Shown here: piece by piece, positions 22,372-33,289 of the stretch
Numbering within the stretch: position 1 is the first letter of the stretch
Layout: every line of letters begins with the position of its first letter
Notes under the pieces: model-generated
What the model was told of the DNA's origin: nothing
The model's input: the letters and a program-made list of their open reading frames with translations, nothing else
Databases searched by the model: none
Program-made: the position numbers and the translations under genes
Source of the DNA: Terebella lapidaria
Lineage: Eukaryota; Annelida; Polychaeta; Terebellida; Terebellidae
Reading direction: 5' to 3'
DNA length: 64,000 nucleotides
Assembly: GCA_949152475.1 (NCBI GenBank)
Contig: OX424564.1
Span: 7,316,001-7,380,000, forward strand

Positions 22372-23107
22372 GGGCTGGAAAGTCTTGTTAAGCACGCACC
22401 CGTAAATGACGTTTTGATGACGTCATACAGTCCTTTTAGGGATGAACGATGCCACGTGGTCAATTTTGCTAAATTTATGTGATTTCTTCCACAGCACACA
22501 AACTTATTATTCTACACATTCCTCTAATTCTTTCTTTTACTCATTGGAATGGTTCCGAATTATTCATTGGCAATATTGAAAGAAATGCAAGCGAAAAATT
22601 TCCCAGGTAGTGTTTCAGCGGTCGTTTTTCATCCATTGATGTGTTTATAATTGGGTTATTTATATGCTGTTTGAACCAAAATGGTTATTATAATATGTGT
22701 CGTACCATCGATGGTCCCTCAAATCACGGAAGAGGCTTATACTGGAAACATATACCTAAAGCAACATGACTATGCGGCCGTGATCATCGCGGCAATACCC
22801 CAAAACATACAATATTTAGGCCATTCAAGGAACAGGACCTATCAATGAACGACTTCAATTTATCATTTTAATAGCAGAAGAGAGACGTCAATAACTGTAT
22901 GTGAGATTCTGATTATTTTCCGATAATCTATATTGATATTATGCGAAACCGAACATGTAGAATTTTCGAAAGTTGACAGAAAACTTGGCGGGAAAGTTGT
23001 TTGTCCCCAAAATGACGAAATCACGTAAAATCATAGACATAGAAGAGAGTCTCTCTTCTATGTCTATGGTAAAATAACGTGACGTTTTAAATCTCGCTTT
23101 CCAGCCC
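22372..23107. mobile_element. TA-flanked TIR element, GGGCTGGAAAG ends
   Basis: GGGCTGGAAAG at 22372 and CTTTCCAGCCC ending 23107 are inverted, with TA outside both ends (22370-22371, 23108-23109). No transposase is present. A second, more diverged copy lies at about 52416-52991 in the opposite orientation; it shares the ACCACGTGGCA region and the end GCGAGATTT...AACGTCACGTTATTT. A TA duplication fits Tc1/mariner or ISL2EU-type mobilisation; the class is not decided. Confidence 0.65.
23031..23067. repeat. Near-perfect 37-bp palindrome
   Basis: CATAGACATAGAAGAGAG is followed at once by its reverse complement TCTCTCTTCTATGTCTATG, an 18-bp stem with essentially no loop. It lies inside the TA-flanked element, and one arm is shared with 22159-22178. 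Confidence 0.8.
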
Positions 23108-24199
23108 TATTGCATTGTTTTTGCACTGGCCAGAAATCGTTGCTCTGACGTCACAATGAGTCTTTGTCTTTTTTTTGTGCTGAAAAACGTTATATATACC
23201 TATAATAAACCAAATACTACATTGTACTGGAATCTATTGTGCAAATGGGCATTCCGCAGAGCACTCGTAAACTCGTGCTCCGTGAAAGGACCTGTGCGAA
23301 AAAATCCCAGTACAATGCAGTATTTAGTTCATGTTATACCATGTATACTGATGTATACTTAGCTCCTCTATCACGCAAATTCATCATGAACCAATACGCA
23401 AATTGATTGCAGCTGACTTGACAACATTTCGACCAATCAGCATGTAGCTGACTGTAGTCGTATTGGCTGAGTGCAGTTTCACTTTTCGTGGCATTTCGGG
23501 AATTCAGGCCAAATAACAGTGCCATCTTTTTTTACAAGTGCAATAAAGGGAGCTATAAACATCTTTTTTTTTCACAAGTGCAATAAAGGGAGTTACGATT
23601 TTCATATCGTGTCCTCCGAAAAGAAATCATTATCTATAGCCGGAAACACACTTTTTTGTCTAAACATAACAGGTAGGTATAAAAATATGTATTTGCATTT
23701 TCGACAGACTCGTATTTTTTTTTTATCTATAGTGGGCACGCCTGGTGAAAAAACTTTAACTGCTGTGAATGATAACTGTACATAGGCCTACTACTACGAA
23801 GGACAAAGTCCAGCTCTTTAAAACGAAACAATCGGTTTGTCTCGTCTATGTTTCAATGTTGATACTTAATCGTCATAGCAATCTTGATTGATAGTGAACT
23901 TTTCTTCTTTGATGTGACTGAATTGAAACCCGCTCTTATCCAACCTAAGTAGGTTATATCGAACACATTACATATATTTGGACCAGTTCGACGTAGAAAG
24001 TAATAGAACAGGATAATTAATGTACATGTGTGCGGCCACGGGGACAAATAAGACTTGAGGCTGAGTTAACACAAACACATTTAAGGATGAGTGAACACGA
24101 AACCGTTGCTTGAATAAAGGATCATAAAAATGAATGCTATTCCAACTATAGCCTAAAAAAAAGCTCGAAATCATGAACTCATATTTTGGCATGACAACA

Positions 24200-24300
24200 C
24201 CAATCGTAATACGTCACATTCATTATAGTCAGAGAATTCCCTATTTTGAGAACCGGGGATGCCCTTGAGCCCCTGCGAAATGTGTGTATTCCTTGCTCAA
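24200..24300. repeat. Fragment related to the 8.6-9.5 kb element
   Basis: GTCAGAGAATTCCCTATTTTG and the following ~50 bp match the interior of the element at 8646-9525 (near 8915-8965). Only a fragment remains; neither end was found here. Confidence 0.5.
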
Positions 24301-24984
24301 TATTGTCAAATTAGTTGTCTTGTAATCGGTAGCAATCAGTCTATGCAATGGCACACTTCTCGCCAACACTTCTGGCAACATGGGGCCAAAATTACTGGCA
24401 ACATGGGGCCTAACAGATGCAGTACGGCTGACGCCACACAATACGGTTTGTGCATGTTAACAATACACGTACTCTGGTGAATGCTGCTGTGAAATTTGAG
24501 AATGCACTTGTATTATGTATTGTGTGTCTGAGCCGGTGATTGTGAATTTGCCGAATAGATTTGAATTGATTGCCATGAAATATTCACTAATAATGCATGA
24601 TATTGTTTGAGGATAAAACTGTGTACATATACAAGTAATAAATGACTTAAAAAGATGAATATGAATTTGACTCAAATATGAATTGGTATATCACATGATC
24701 AATACAAATAATTTACACTTGAAAGAATCTCCATGTTCATGGTAGCCTGATCTCTAAAATATTGACTGTTATATTGTCTAAGATTGAACAGTGTCTCCAA
24801 AAGTACTCTGAAACCATCTATTCTAGAAGTGGTATAAACCAAATGTGGATATTAAAAATTCCAAATTTTTATTGGAATATCTACATGCTCACACACTTTC
24901 AAAAGTAACGTCTATCAAAACATTTGATTTCTGAACTTTGTACACAACTATACCTCATTCTGAACTGAAGTCTCAGCCTAAAAA

Positions 24985-25880
24985 ACTAATCAATAATTAA
25001 TTTTTCTCTAAAAAGGGACAACGTCGGTACCCCTATATTGTAGTTAAATATAATACCGCTTATTTTGTTAAAGACGACTCTGATGCCCCATACAAATATA
25101 CTGAAATAGATGTGGTAAATATGGTTAATTTTCTGATTGATAATATGTTTGTGGAATTTGGTGGTCGAATATTTCAACAAACTATTGGTATTCACATGGG
25201 TACAAACTGTGCACGATTATTGGCAGACCTGTTTTTATACTCATATGAATCAGATTTTATCCAACATTTACAACGAGGAGGTTCTAAGAAACTAACATGT
25301 AATTTTAATTTCACTTTCCGATACATAGATGATGTATTGTCGCTAAATAATCCCAAGTTTGGTGATTATTTGGATGTCATATATCCTAAGGAACTTGAAA
25401 TCGAGGATACTACAGACTGCGCTAATTTTTCCAACTATCTAGACCTGAGGTTAGAGATTGATAATGATTCTAACCTGTCAACTAGATTATATGACAAACG
25501 TGATGATTTCAATTTTTCCATAGTCAATTTCCCTTTTCTAAGCAGCAACATTCCTATGTCACCGGCATATGGTGTGTTTGTTTCTCAACTTATACGCTAT
25601 TCCAGAGCTAGTTGCAAATATGAAGACTTTGTCTATCGAAGTGCCCAGCTAAATTGCCAGTCTCTAAATTGCTGCGACAAGGATATGTTATACCAAGACT
25701 CATAGCTGCGTTTAAGAAATTCTATGGACGTCATCATGATCTGGTTGATAAATACACCAATCCATGTCTGCCATGCAACTAGATCTATTTTCATGTTAAT
25801 TTTGGGGAATTCATGACGGGTGCCACTAATGGGGTAGGAAATGTTCACTCTTTCCGGAACACCTGATTTCACCTCCTAAT
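24985..25880 (+). mobile_element. Reverse-transcriptase element (non-LTR or Penelope-like), 5'-truncated
   Basis: From about 25008 the plus strand reads KKGQRRYPYIVVKYN, then FQQTIGIHMGTNCARLLADL (RT domain 4-like), FRYIDDVLSLNN (the catalytic YIDD box) and LYDKRDDFNFSIVNFP. The C-terminal block AAFKKFYGRHHDLVDKY follows in another frame, ending LPCN near 25780. I know this RT type as a multi-copy family in many animals but am not certain of its order; there is no integrase or LTR. The 3' untranslated part continues to 25880, is split by the foldback element, and resumes at 27542-27703. A second, 5'-truncated 3' end lies at about 49553-49840 on the other strand, which fits target-primed insertion. 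Confidence 0.75.
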
Positions 25881-27541
25881 TACGGTGGCTCATTACCGCC
25901 AATTACGTTCGTGTATTTCTCACCCCATTTATAATTACCACCTCATAATATTCACCGCGTTTATAATTTCCACCCCGTTTATAATTATCACCTCACAATT
26001 TTCACCCTGTTTATAATTTACACCTCGTTCATAATTATCACCTCAGAATTACCACCGCGTTTATATTTTCCACCCCGTTTATAATTATCACCTCACAATT
26101 CTCACCCCGTTTATAATTTACACCCCGTTCATAATTATCACCTCAGAATTACCACCGCGTTTATATTTTCCACCCCGTTTACAATTATCACCTCACAATT
26201 TTCACCCCGTTTATAATTTACACCCCGTTCATAATTATCACCTCAGAATTATCACCGCGTTTATAATTTCCACCCCGTTTATAATTATCACCTCACAATT
26301 TTCACCCCATTCATAATTTCCACCCTGTCTATAATTAACACCTCAGAATTATCACCGAGTTTATAATTATGAATTGATCACAATTATTACTAGGTACAGA
26401 ATTTCAATTGGTGCATTGAGTCTTACTATGAACACTCTTGGTATTCTGTGTACCGTATTGACGCGCATATAAGGACATGTCCTCATATATGAGCACTTTA
26501 TTTTATCCGGACATAAAAACATGTCCTTATATGAGAACTTTCTTTAGAAACTGCCTGTAAAACATCTGACCCACATATGAGGACATTTTGCATGTCGATG
26601 ATCATAAGTTGTGAAAAATGACGCAACTAGAACACATGTAGCACGTACCACTACGTATACCATGTTCAGCATATTAATCTCGAATATTCTTGTGGTCTTG
26701 AAATTAAATTGTATTCATGTTGAATGTATGTGTTATTGACCTACAGCGAATTGTGGGTCAGTCAAAGGGAAAAAATTTATTGCGCCAATAATTTAATTAG
26801 GCCCCAATTCTTCAGTTTATAGTAGTGCATATAGTGTCCTTATATATGAATAAACGGGGTGCTTTATGTCTGGATAAAAGGCCGTCTCCTTATAAGTGAA
26901 CATGTTTTGAATTTTCGATATATTGTGATAATGGACAAATCCACATATAAGGACCTGTCCTTATATGCGCTCCAATTCGGTAGCTGTAGAGGCATTTCCA
27001 CAAGCATCTTGTTGCCCTAGGGCTGCAGATGTTCATGAAGTGAGGTGATAATTATAAACGGGGTGGAAATTATAAACGCGGTGATAATTATGAGGTGATA
27101 ATTGTAGACGGGGTGGAAATTATAAACGGGGTGAAAATTGTGAGGTGATAATTATAGATGGGGTGGATATTATAAACTCGGTGAATATTGTGAGGTGATA
27201 ATTATAAATGGGGTGGATATTTTGAACTCGGTGAATATTGTGAGGTGATAATTATAGATGGGGTGGAAATTATGAACGCGGTGAAAATTATGAGGTGATA
27301 ATTATGGATGGGGTGGATATTTTAAACCCGGTGAATATTGTGAGGTGATAATTATAGACGGGGTGGAAATTATGAATGCGGTGATAATTCTGAGGTGATA
27401 ATTATAGATGGGGTGGATATTTTAAACTCGGTGATTATTGTGAGGTGATAATTATAGACGGGGTGGAAATTATAAACGCGGTGATAATTATAGACGGGGT
27501 GAGAAATGTAGGAATATAATTGGCGGAAAGGAGCCACCGTA
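25881..27541. mobile_element. Foldback-type element, CCTAAT duplication
   Basis: Exact ends TACGGTGGCTC and GAGCCACCGTA, with CCTAAT directly outside each (25875-25880 and 27542-27547). The left arm is a tandem array with a period of exactly 100 bp (CACCGCG at 25953, 26053, 26153, 26253 and, as CACCGAG, 26353). Each unit is made of six 14- or 18-bp CACC...TATAATT subunits. The right arm is the inverted equivalent with a ~50-bp period (GGGGTGGAAATTATAAACG type). The empty site is visible in the related 3' UTR on the minus strand near 49700 (CACCTCCTAATGGCC). No protein is encoded. Confidence 0.85.
26450..26988. mobile_element. TIR element nested in the foldback core
   Basis: TACCGTATTGACGCGCATAT with following AAGGACATGTCC, and the mirrored GGACCTGTCCTTATATGCGC...CGGTA, form inverted ends of about 33 bp around an AT-rich core of about 470 bp. 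Shorter ATGTCCTTATATGAG-like echoes lie just inside. It replaces the centre of the foldback element, so either it jumped in or the foldback captured it. Confidence 0.6.
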
Positions 27542-27703
27542 CCTAATGGCCATTTTTGGGTGTTCATGAGTTTCCCTGTCATTTTTGTTTTCTCTCACTT
27601 CGTATGCCTGATATGACTTTCTGTCCCCGGACTATGAGATTGGATAACGGACCCTGTTTTGTTCGCTCGGAATACTTAATACTGGGTATTGATTCCACGT
27701 CTA
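27542..27703 (+). repeat. 3' terminal part of the RT element
   Basis: Matches the minus strand of about 49553-49715, including TTCATGAGTTTCCCTGTCAT and GACTATGAGATTGGATAACG. It ends near TTCCACGTCTATT, where the two copies stop matching, which marks the 3' end of the retroelement. Confidence 0.7.
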
Positions 27704-28101
27704 TTCAGATATGATCAAAATATTTGAATTTGCTCGATTTTACTTAGTAGAGGAAAAAACTTATTGTGAGCACGGAAAGAAACGAGGAATTAGCATAACT
27801 CGGCCTTATCATGTTTGACTTGCTGTTGAAGCGATAGTTTTTGAAGTGATAGGGCATATAATTTAAACCACGTCCCTGGGTGAACAGAACTTCAGATAGG
27901 CTGCAGTGATTCGACATTGCACAAACGGACACAGATACGTGAGATCGTTTTCTGAGTAAGTAGCTTCATGGATTTGAACAATTTGGTCAAAATTCAATCT
28001 GAAATAAACGCATGGGATCACCTTTTATGTAATAATGCAATATACGGGGTAATCTCATTTGGATAGGAGTTAACCGTCGGCTAACTACTGACCGTCACAT
28101 C

Positions 28102-30051
28102 ATGGCTAAGAACTCATCCGATTCATCCACATCAACTGTACAGATGAGGGATCATTCAGGCGGAGGTCAAGGTAACATATTTTTGTTCCACGATAAGTTG
28201 CTTATTACCTCAACATCTCAATACTTTTCTCACGAATGTATCACCAATACATCAATATTCATTGATGTCAATAGAGATTTGTCCATTCTGCAATCACAGT
28301 CAATACTACATCAGTGCACAATATATTTCCCCATGTAAACTGTGTACAATATGATTATTGTTTGTGTATCTCGTTGATACGAGTGAAAATCTGAAATGGG
28401 TAAAAATGAAGCCCAACCAAGCAATCATATCCAGAGCCAAACTAGCGTCAGCAGGGGTGGGCAGTTGCTGATATAGGGTTGTTTCTACTGTGAATGGAAT
28501 TTGTATCTAACTGCCAAACAACCGATTGCTGTTTTTGAAACCCTAAAACAAATCCCGCGAAATAAATGTATGACAGAAAACCTGATCACAAGCCAAAAGG
28601 CCTTGGGCTGGTGGTTTTCTCAGTGACAGATTTCACGTTAACCAGCAGTGACATCCGCTGAATGGTACAAATGTAGTCATTGACTTATGTGCAATAGAAA
28701 TTGACATATATATCTATGCATGCATGTTTTTGGGGAAACGTAACGCTCGCTCTTCGTTACTTCAGAAAAGACAATCGAAGTCCTGGACAAAGAGAGTGAC
28801 ACACCTGAAGCAATACAGAAGAAATTGACTGACCGCCTCAGTGAGATCCGATGTACGACCTACTTGACTGTGGAGAACATGTGTAACATCATAGACGAGA
28901 GTCTGATGAACTTCATGGCATCTGATGTGAACATCGCAGTGTGCGGCCGCAGTGGAGCGGGCAAGTCCAGTCTGATCAACACCATTCTTAACCTGCGACC
29001 TAGGGCGGAAGGTGCAGCACCCGTTGGTATAACAGAGTGTACAGATAAACTTGCAGGGTATAAACACCCAGATTTACCAAGGGTAGTTGTCTGGGACCTC
29101 CCTGGGGTGGGAACGAAGCGATTCCCGAGAGCAACCTACCTAGATAAGATAGGGTTTTCCAGTTTTGATGCATTCATTATTGTGTGTAGCAGTCGTATTT
29201 TTGAGGAAGATACATGGTTGGCTAACGAAGCTCAAAGAGTTAACAAGCCATTTTATTTTGTAAGATCTAAGCTAGACCAAGAAGTGTATAATCCACAAAA
29301 TTCGGATATGAGTGAAGAAGTCGCTATCAAACAAATACGAAAAGACGCTGAAAAAAACTTAGCCGAAGCTGGAATTCAGCATCGGAAGATATACTTAGTG
29401 GGTGGGGCAATATATTTGCAGTCTGAGTGGGACTTTCCGGTGTTGATGCAAGAACTTGCGGAAAACACACCAAAGAAAAACGCTACAGCCATGATGATGG
29501 CTATGGTTTCTTGTTCGAAAGAAATCATAACCAAGAAAAGAGAAGAATTCCAGAAACGCATTGCAGGGATTGCACACAAAGCAATAGAGTCAGTTGACGA
29601 TTTCGGAAAGATAGTCGAAAACGAAATGTCGTTATATATCCAGCGATTTGGGATTGGCGATGATAATCTCAGAGTGTGGAAGGTTGAGGTCAGCAAACTG
29701 GAACCAAAATTCCAGGAAATCAAATCTGGAATTTCAGAAATTGTAGATCATGATCGAGCAGTACAATCCACAGGGGGGCAGTTTATGCAGAGAATGTCCT
29801 GCATGAACCTTTTTCAGGAGAGGAATTGGGCGAAGAAAACCGCCAGACAAAACTCTGATTCTAAACTGGAAAATGAGGAGCTCTTCAAAGACATTTCTGA
29901 CATGTTAGAATCCGTTCTTGATGTGTGTGAATCCTTGGCTGTACGTGTGTTAGAAGAAAGGACCAAATCGTCCAACTTCAACAAAATGGCAAAAATTGAG
30001 CCGTGTGTTGCTGGAGCCATCAAAAGACTGACAACCGGAGAAACACAATAA
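28102..30051 (+). CDS. IRG-family (immunity-related / interferon-inducible-like) GTPase, 2 exons
   Basis: Exon 1 28102-28171 (ATG, MAKNSSDSSTST) and exon 2 28766-30051 join through a GT/AG intron to a 451-aa protein. G1 P-loop GRSGAGKSS lies at about 84-92, G2-like GITECT about 20 residues later, G3 DLPGVG at about 134-139, and a G4-like SKLD at about 191-194. The C-terminal half is helical (REEFQKRIAGIAHK, DISDMLESVLD, LAVRVLEER). In vertebrates IRG proteins bind membranes of intracellular pathogen vacuoles; many invertebrates have related GTPases of unknown role. P-loop lysine and serine are present, so GTP binding is likely. No transmembrane segment is seen. The frame is complete and undamaged. 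The intron carries a diverged copy of dispersed repeat R. Confidence 0.88.
28400..28690 (+). repeat. Dispersed repeat family R, diverged copy in the IRG intron
   Basis: AAGCCCAACCAA, TGTTTCTACTGT, CCTGATCACAAGCC and ACCAGCAGTGACA occur in the same order as in 56050-56360. Identity is lower than between the other copies, so it is older or belongs to another subfamily. Confidence 0.55.
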
Positions 30052-30059
30052 AGAAATTG

Positions 30060-31870
30060 AACTAAGCTCGGCGTGTGGGCTCAATTGGGCATAATTTAAC
30101 ATTAGCAAGGTACCATTCTGACCATATCAATTGAAAACAAACTACAGTATCCCGATGGGAACCGGCTCCAAGGTTTGGTTAGTCTGTGAGGATGAATTTC
30201 CGATAAAGGTTTTCTGGACGATAACTCGGAAATTGCTTGTGCTACTCTTCTGAAACATAGTCAAATAGTTTGATATAGTCTCGGAGAGAAACCCTGTTGA
30301 TTATGGGGGTCAATTCGTCAATCCGTTTTTTTTTTACCTTGAGGCTCACTGCATATCTCGGAAACGGTGCATCGATGATGAGCTCAATGGACTTTATTTT
30401 CGAACTCGCCACCCTAGACTAACATGTCTTAGGGGCATGTTAGGTGAACTTGGCCCTGGGCCAAATTTCACCAAATTTAAAAAAAAGTCACCAATTTTAA
30501 TTTTTAGCCTTATCTCCAAAATGGTGCGTCGTAGAGCGAAATGGACGTTACATTCGGACTCGTCATCCTGGACAAACATGTTTTAGGGGTATAATTGGGA
30601 GAACTTGGCCCAGGGCCAAATTTTTATCTTATATTTTATCTTTTATCGGAAACAGAGCCTTGTAGAGCTAAACGGACATTATTTTCAGACTCATCACGCT
30701 AAACAAGCATGTCTCAGGACTGTTTGGGTGAACTTGGCATTGGTACAAATTTTCTTTTGCTGAGTCAACATTTTTAGGTTACATTTTTATGTTACCCATT
30801 GGCATGGCATTACGTTCGTGGTCCGTCGAGCCATTCGTCCGTCTGTCGTCTGTTCACATTTTTATCTTTAAAATTTGCGGTCGAATATTCCTGAAAAATA
30901 CCCGGTTTCCCGATTCTCACATTTTTTTTTTTCAAAATTGCAGCAATTTTCGACGAAAAATGCCTGATTTTGGACTTTGGCTCCAATTTCTTAAACTCTG
31001 TTCAGTAACTTTTTTGTTGATACAAAAGCTCCCCATATGTACTCCTATGACGTGTATAAGTTCCGTTGCGCTTGAATTGCTCGAAGTGGACCTTTTTGGC
31101 CCAAACGGGACTTTCCCATGCAAAATTCTCCTATGCTTTATAATGGGACACATTATTGTTCTCATCTCACTTAATATTGAGATTAGAAATCAATTGTGGA
31201 CATATAGGAAATGATATAAGCTCAATATTCTCGTGACCTTAATTTGATCTTTGACCTCATTTTCAAGGTCAGGGCACAAAATTGCTAATATCACGCCCAA
31301 TATCGAATTTACAGCATAGAAATCTATTGTGATCATATATGAAATGATATATGCCGAATATTCTGATGACCTTGAATTTGACCTCATTCTCAAGGTCAGA
31401 GCACAAAATGGCTAATATCATGCTGATCGTCGATTTTACAGCTCAGAAAATCAATTGTGGACACATAGGAAATGATATATGCTGAATATTCTTGTGACCT
31501 TGAATTTGACCTTTGACCTCGTTTTGAAGGTCAACGAAATGGCTGATATCTAAGATATAAAACATTGTCCGGTAACCTTCCTAGCCCTTGGGCTTATTTT
31601 TCATGTAAGTCGATAAACAGCGCATTATCAGAGCCACTAACGAACTAACGTTACGTCGCACTAGACTAAACGACTCGTCGCACTAGACAAACATGTCTCA
31701 AGGAATAAGGTGGGAGGACTTGGCTCTGGGCCAATTTTTTTTATGCTGAGTCAGCATTCTCTATATCAGTCGATATCTCAGTATCGGTGCCTCATTGAAT
31801 AGAATGGTCGTTATGTTTGGACTCGTCACCCTTGATTAATATATAAACATTCCCTGAGCCATTTGCCAAT
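30060..31870. repeat. Tandem ~120-bp array interrupted by an AGGTTAC element
   Basis: Units resembling 'ATCTC-GAAAC-GGTGC...GGACTCGTCACCCT...AACATGTCT...GAACTTGGCCCTGGGCCAAATTT' recur at about 30350, 30505, 30640 and 31690-31860. The array is split by the AGGTTAC element at 30776-31578. The whole block separates the IRG stop codon from 3' flanking DNA that is adjacent in the 908-1760 fragment, so it is probably an insertion after the paralogues split. Confidence 0.6.
30776..31578 (-). mobile_element. AGGTTAC element, copy B (inverted)
   Basis: AGGTTACATTTTTATGTTAC at 30776 and GTCCGGTAACCT ending 31578 are the ends. Read on the minus strand it has the same order as copies A and C: half-site units first, then the CATTATAAAGCATAGGAGAA part and the unique end. 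Only about three tandem units remain, fewer than in A or C. Confidence 0.7.
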
Positions 31871-31959
31871 CTCAGTGAAGTTGACTCTGGAACAGACTTA
31901 AAATGTCCCAAGGCATCTTTAGGCCTTGACGTCTAGTTATAATCGTCATATAAAACGTT

Positions 31960-32690
31960 GGTAACATACTGAATGAAACACAGATAGTTTGTATACCCCC
32001 GGTAATACCCATTACACATGCATTTTAATTTCACCATGCTATCTACATGGTAATAAAGATGAGTTGATTGTCACCGTTCATAAATAAATGTTAATTGATC
32101 GAGCATCCAATGAAATATAGGCCCATTTGTATGCACGCAGGACGCTTTTGTATATTTAGGCACAATGGACACTACTCTTCTCGGGGGTGTATGTATATTA
32201 TTATTTGTATTGGAGATAAATATCATTCATACATGTCGAAATATGAATATGATATTGATTATTAATTACGAATACCTATGACGAGTACACATTGTGATCT
32301 CCCGAATTGAGTACATTTGAATTTTTTATCAATGTTGTGAAAAAAACTATTTACTGCACACGTGAAAATACAAATATTCCCCTGACGAACTTCAGACAGG
32401 TCGATAACTTGAATGTATGGCCTGCTTATATGAATGTGATGAATTTTATACAAATCATTATCAGTCAAGTTGTATTTATTTGATATTATTCGTATGTGTG
32501 TGTAATAAATTCAACATAATAAAAACAATAGAAAACAATAGTTTGGCCTGTTTTTTTTAGGCAATATTCATTTCACAATCACGAGCAAAATATTAGTTCC
32601 TAAGCCAATAGCCACCACGCTGTCATAATGTCACAAGTGCCAACCCTCCTTTGAGATCAGATATTTCTGCTTGATCAGCACATCATGGCG
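31960..32690. other. Diverged copy of the IRG 3' flank
   Basis: Matches 1090-1760 along its length, for example TTGATCGAGCA and GTCAAGTTGTATTT. It marks where the sequence downstream of the intact IRG gene resumes after the repeat block. No gene is seen in it. Confidence 0.6.
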
Positions 32691-32756
32691 GATATTAAAT
32701 AATGTTCGTTGTCCAAAAGTGATTAACCTCTACACATTGTGCACCATGCTGATATA

Positions 32757-33235
32757 AGCTTCCAGACAAACGAGCAAACATTGAAGACTATAAGCTACCA
32801 GACAAACGAGCAAACATTGAAGACTATAAGCTACCAGACAAACGAGCAAACATTGAAGACTATAAGCTACCAGACAAACGAGCAAACATTGAAGACTATA
32901 AACTACCAGACAAACGAGCAAACATTGAAGACTATAAGCTAACAGACAAACAAGCAAACATTGAAGACTATAAGCTATCAGACAAACGAGCAAACATTGA
33001 AGACTATAAGCTAACAGACAAATGAGCAAACATTGAAGACTATAAGCTACCAGACAAACGAGCAAACATTGAAGACTATAAGTTATCTGACAAACGAGCA
33101 AACATTGAAGACTATAAGCTACCAGACAAACGAGCAAACATTGAAGACTATAAGCTAACAGACAAAGGAGCAAACATTGAAGACTATAAGCTACCAGACA
33201 AACATTGAAGACTATAAGCTACCAGATAAAGGAGC
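32757..33235. repeat. Minisatellite, 36-bp unit
   Basis: About 13 units of AGACTATAAGCTACCAGACA followed by AACGAGCAAACATTGA, mostly exactly 36 bp, with a shortened unit near 33190. A 147-codon minus-strand frame across it arises only because 36 is a multiple of three. Confidence 0.92.
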
Positions 33236-33289
33236 AAACTTTGATAAGTGTTGTATCACACATGCAATAAACTCTAACGCCCGGTCTAT

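Noticed and set aside
32730-33173. 147-codon minus-strand ORF of repeated 'AYSLQCLLVC'
   Set aside because: It is a translation of the 36-bp minisatellite, with no start context or partner exons.
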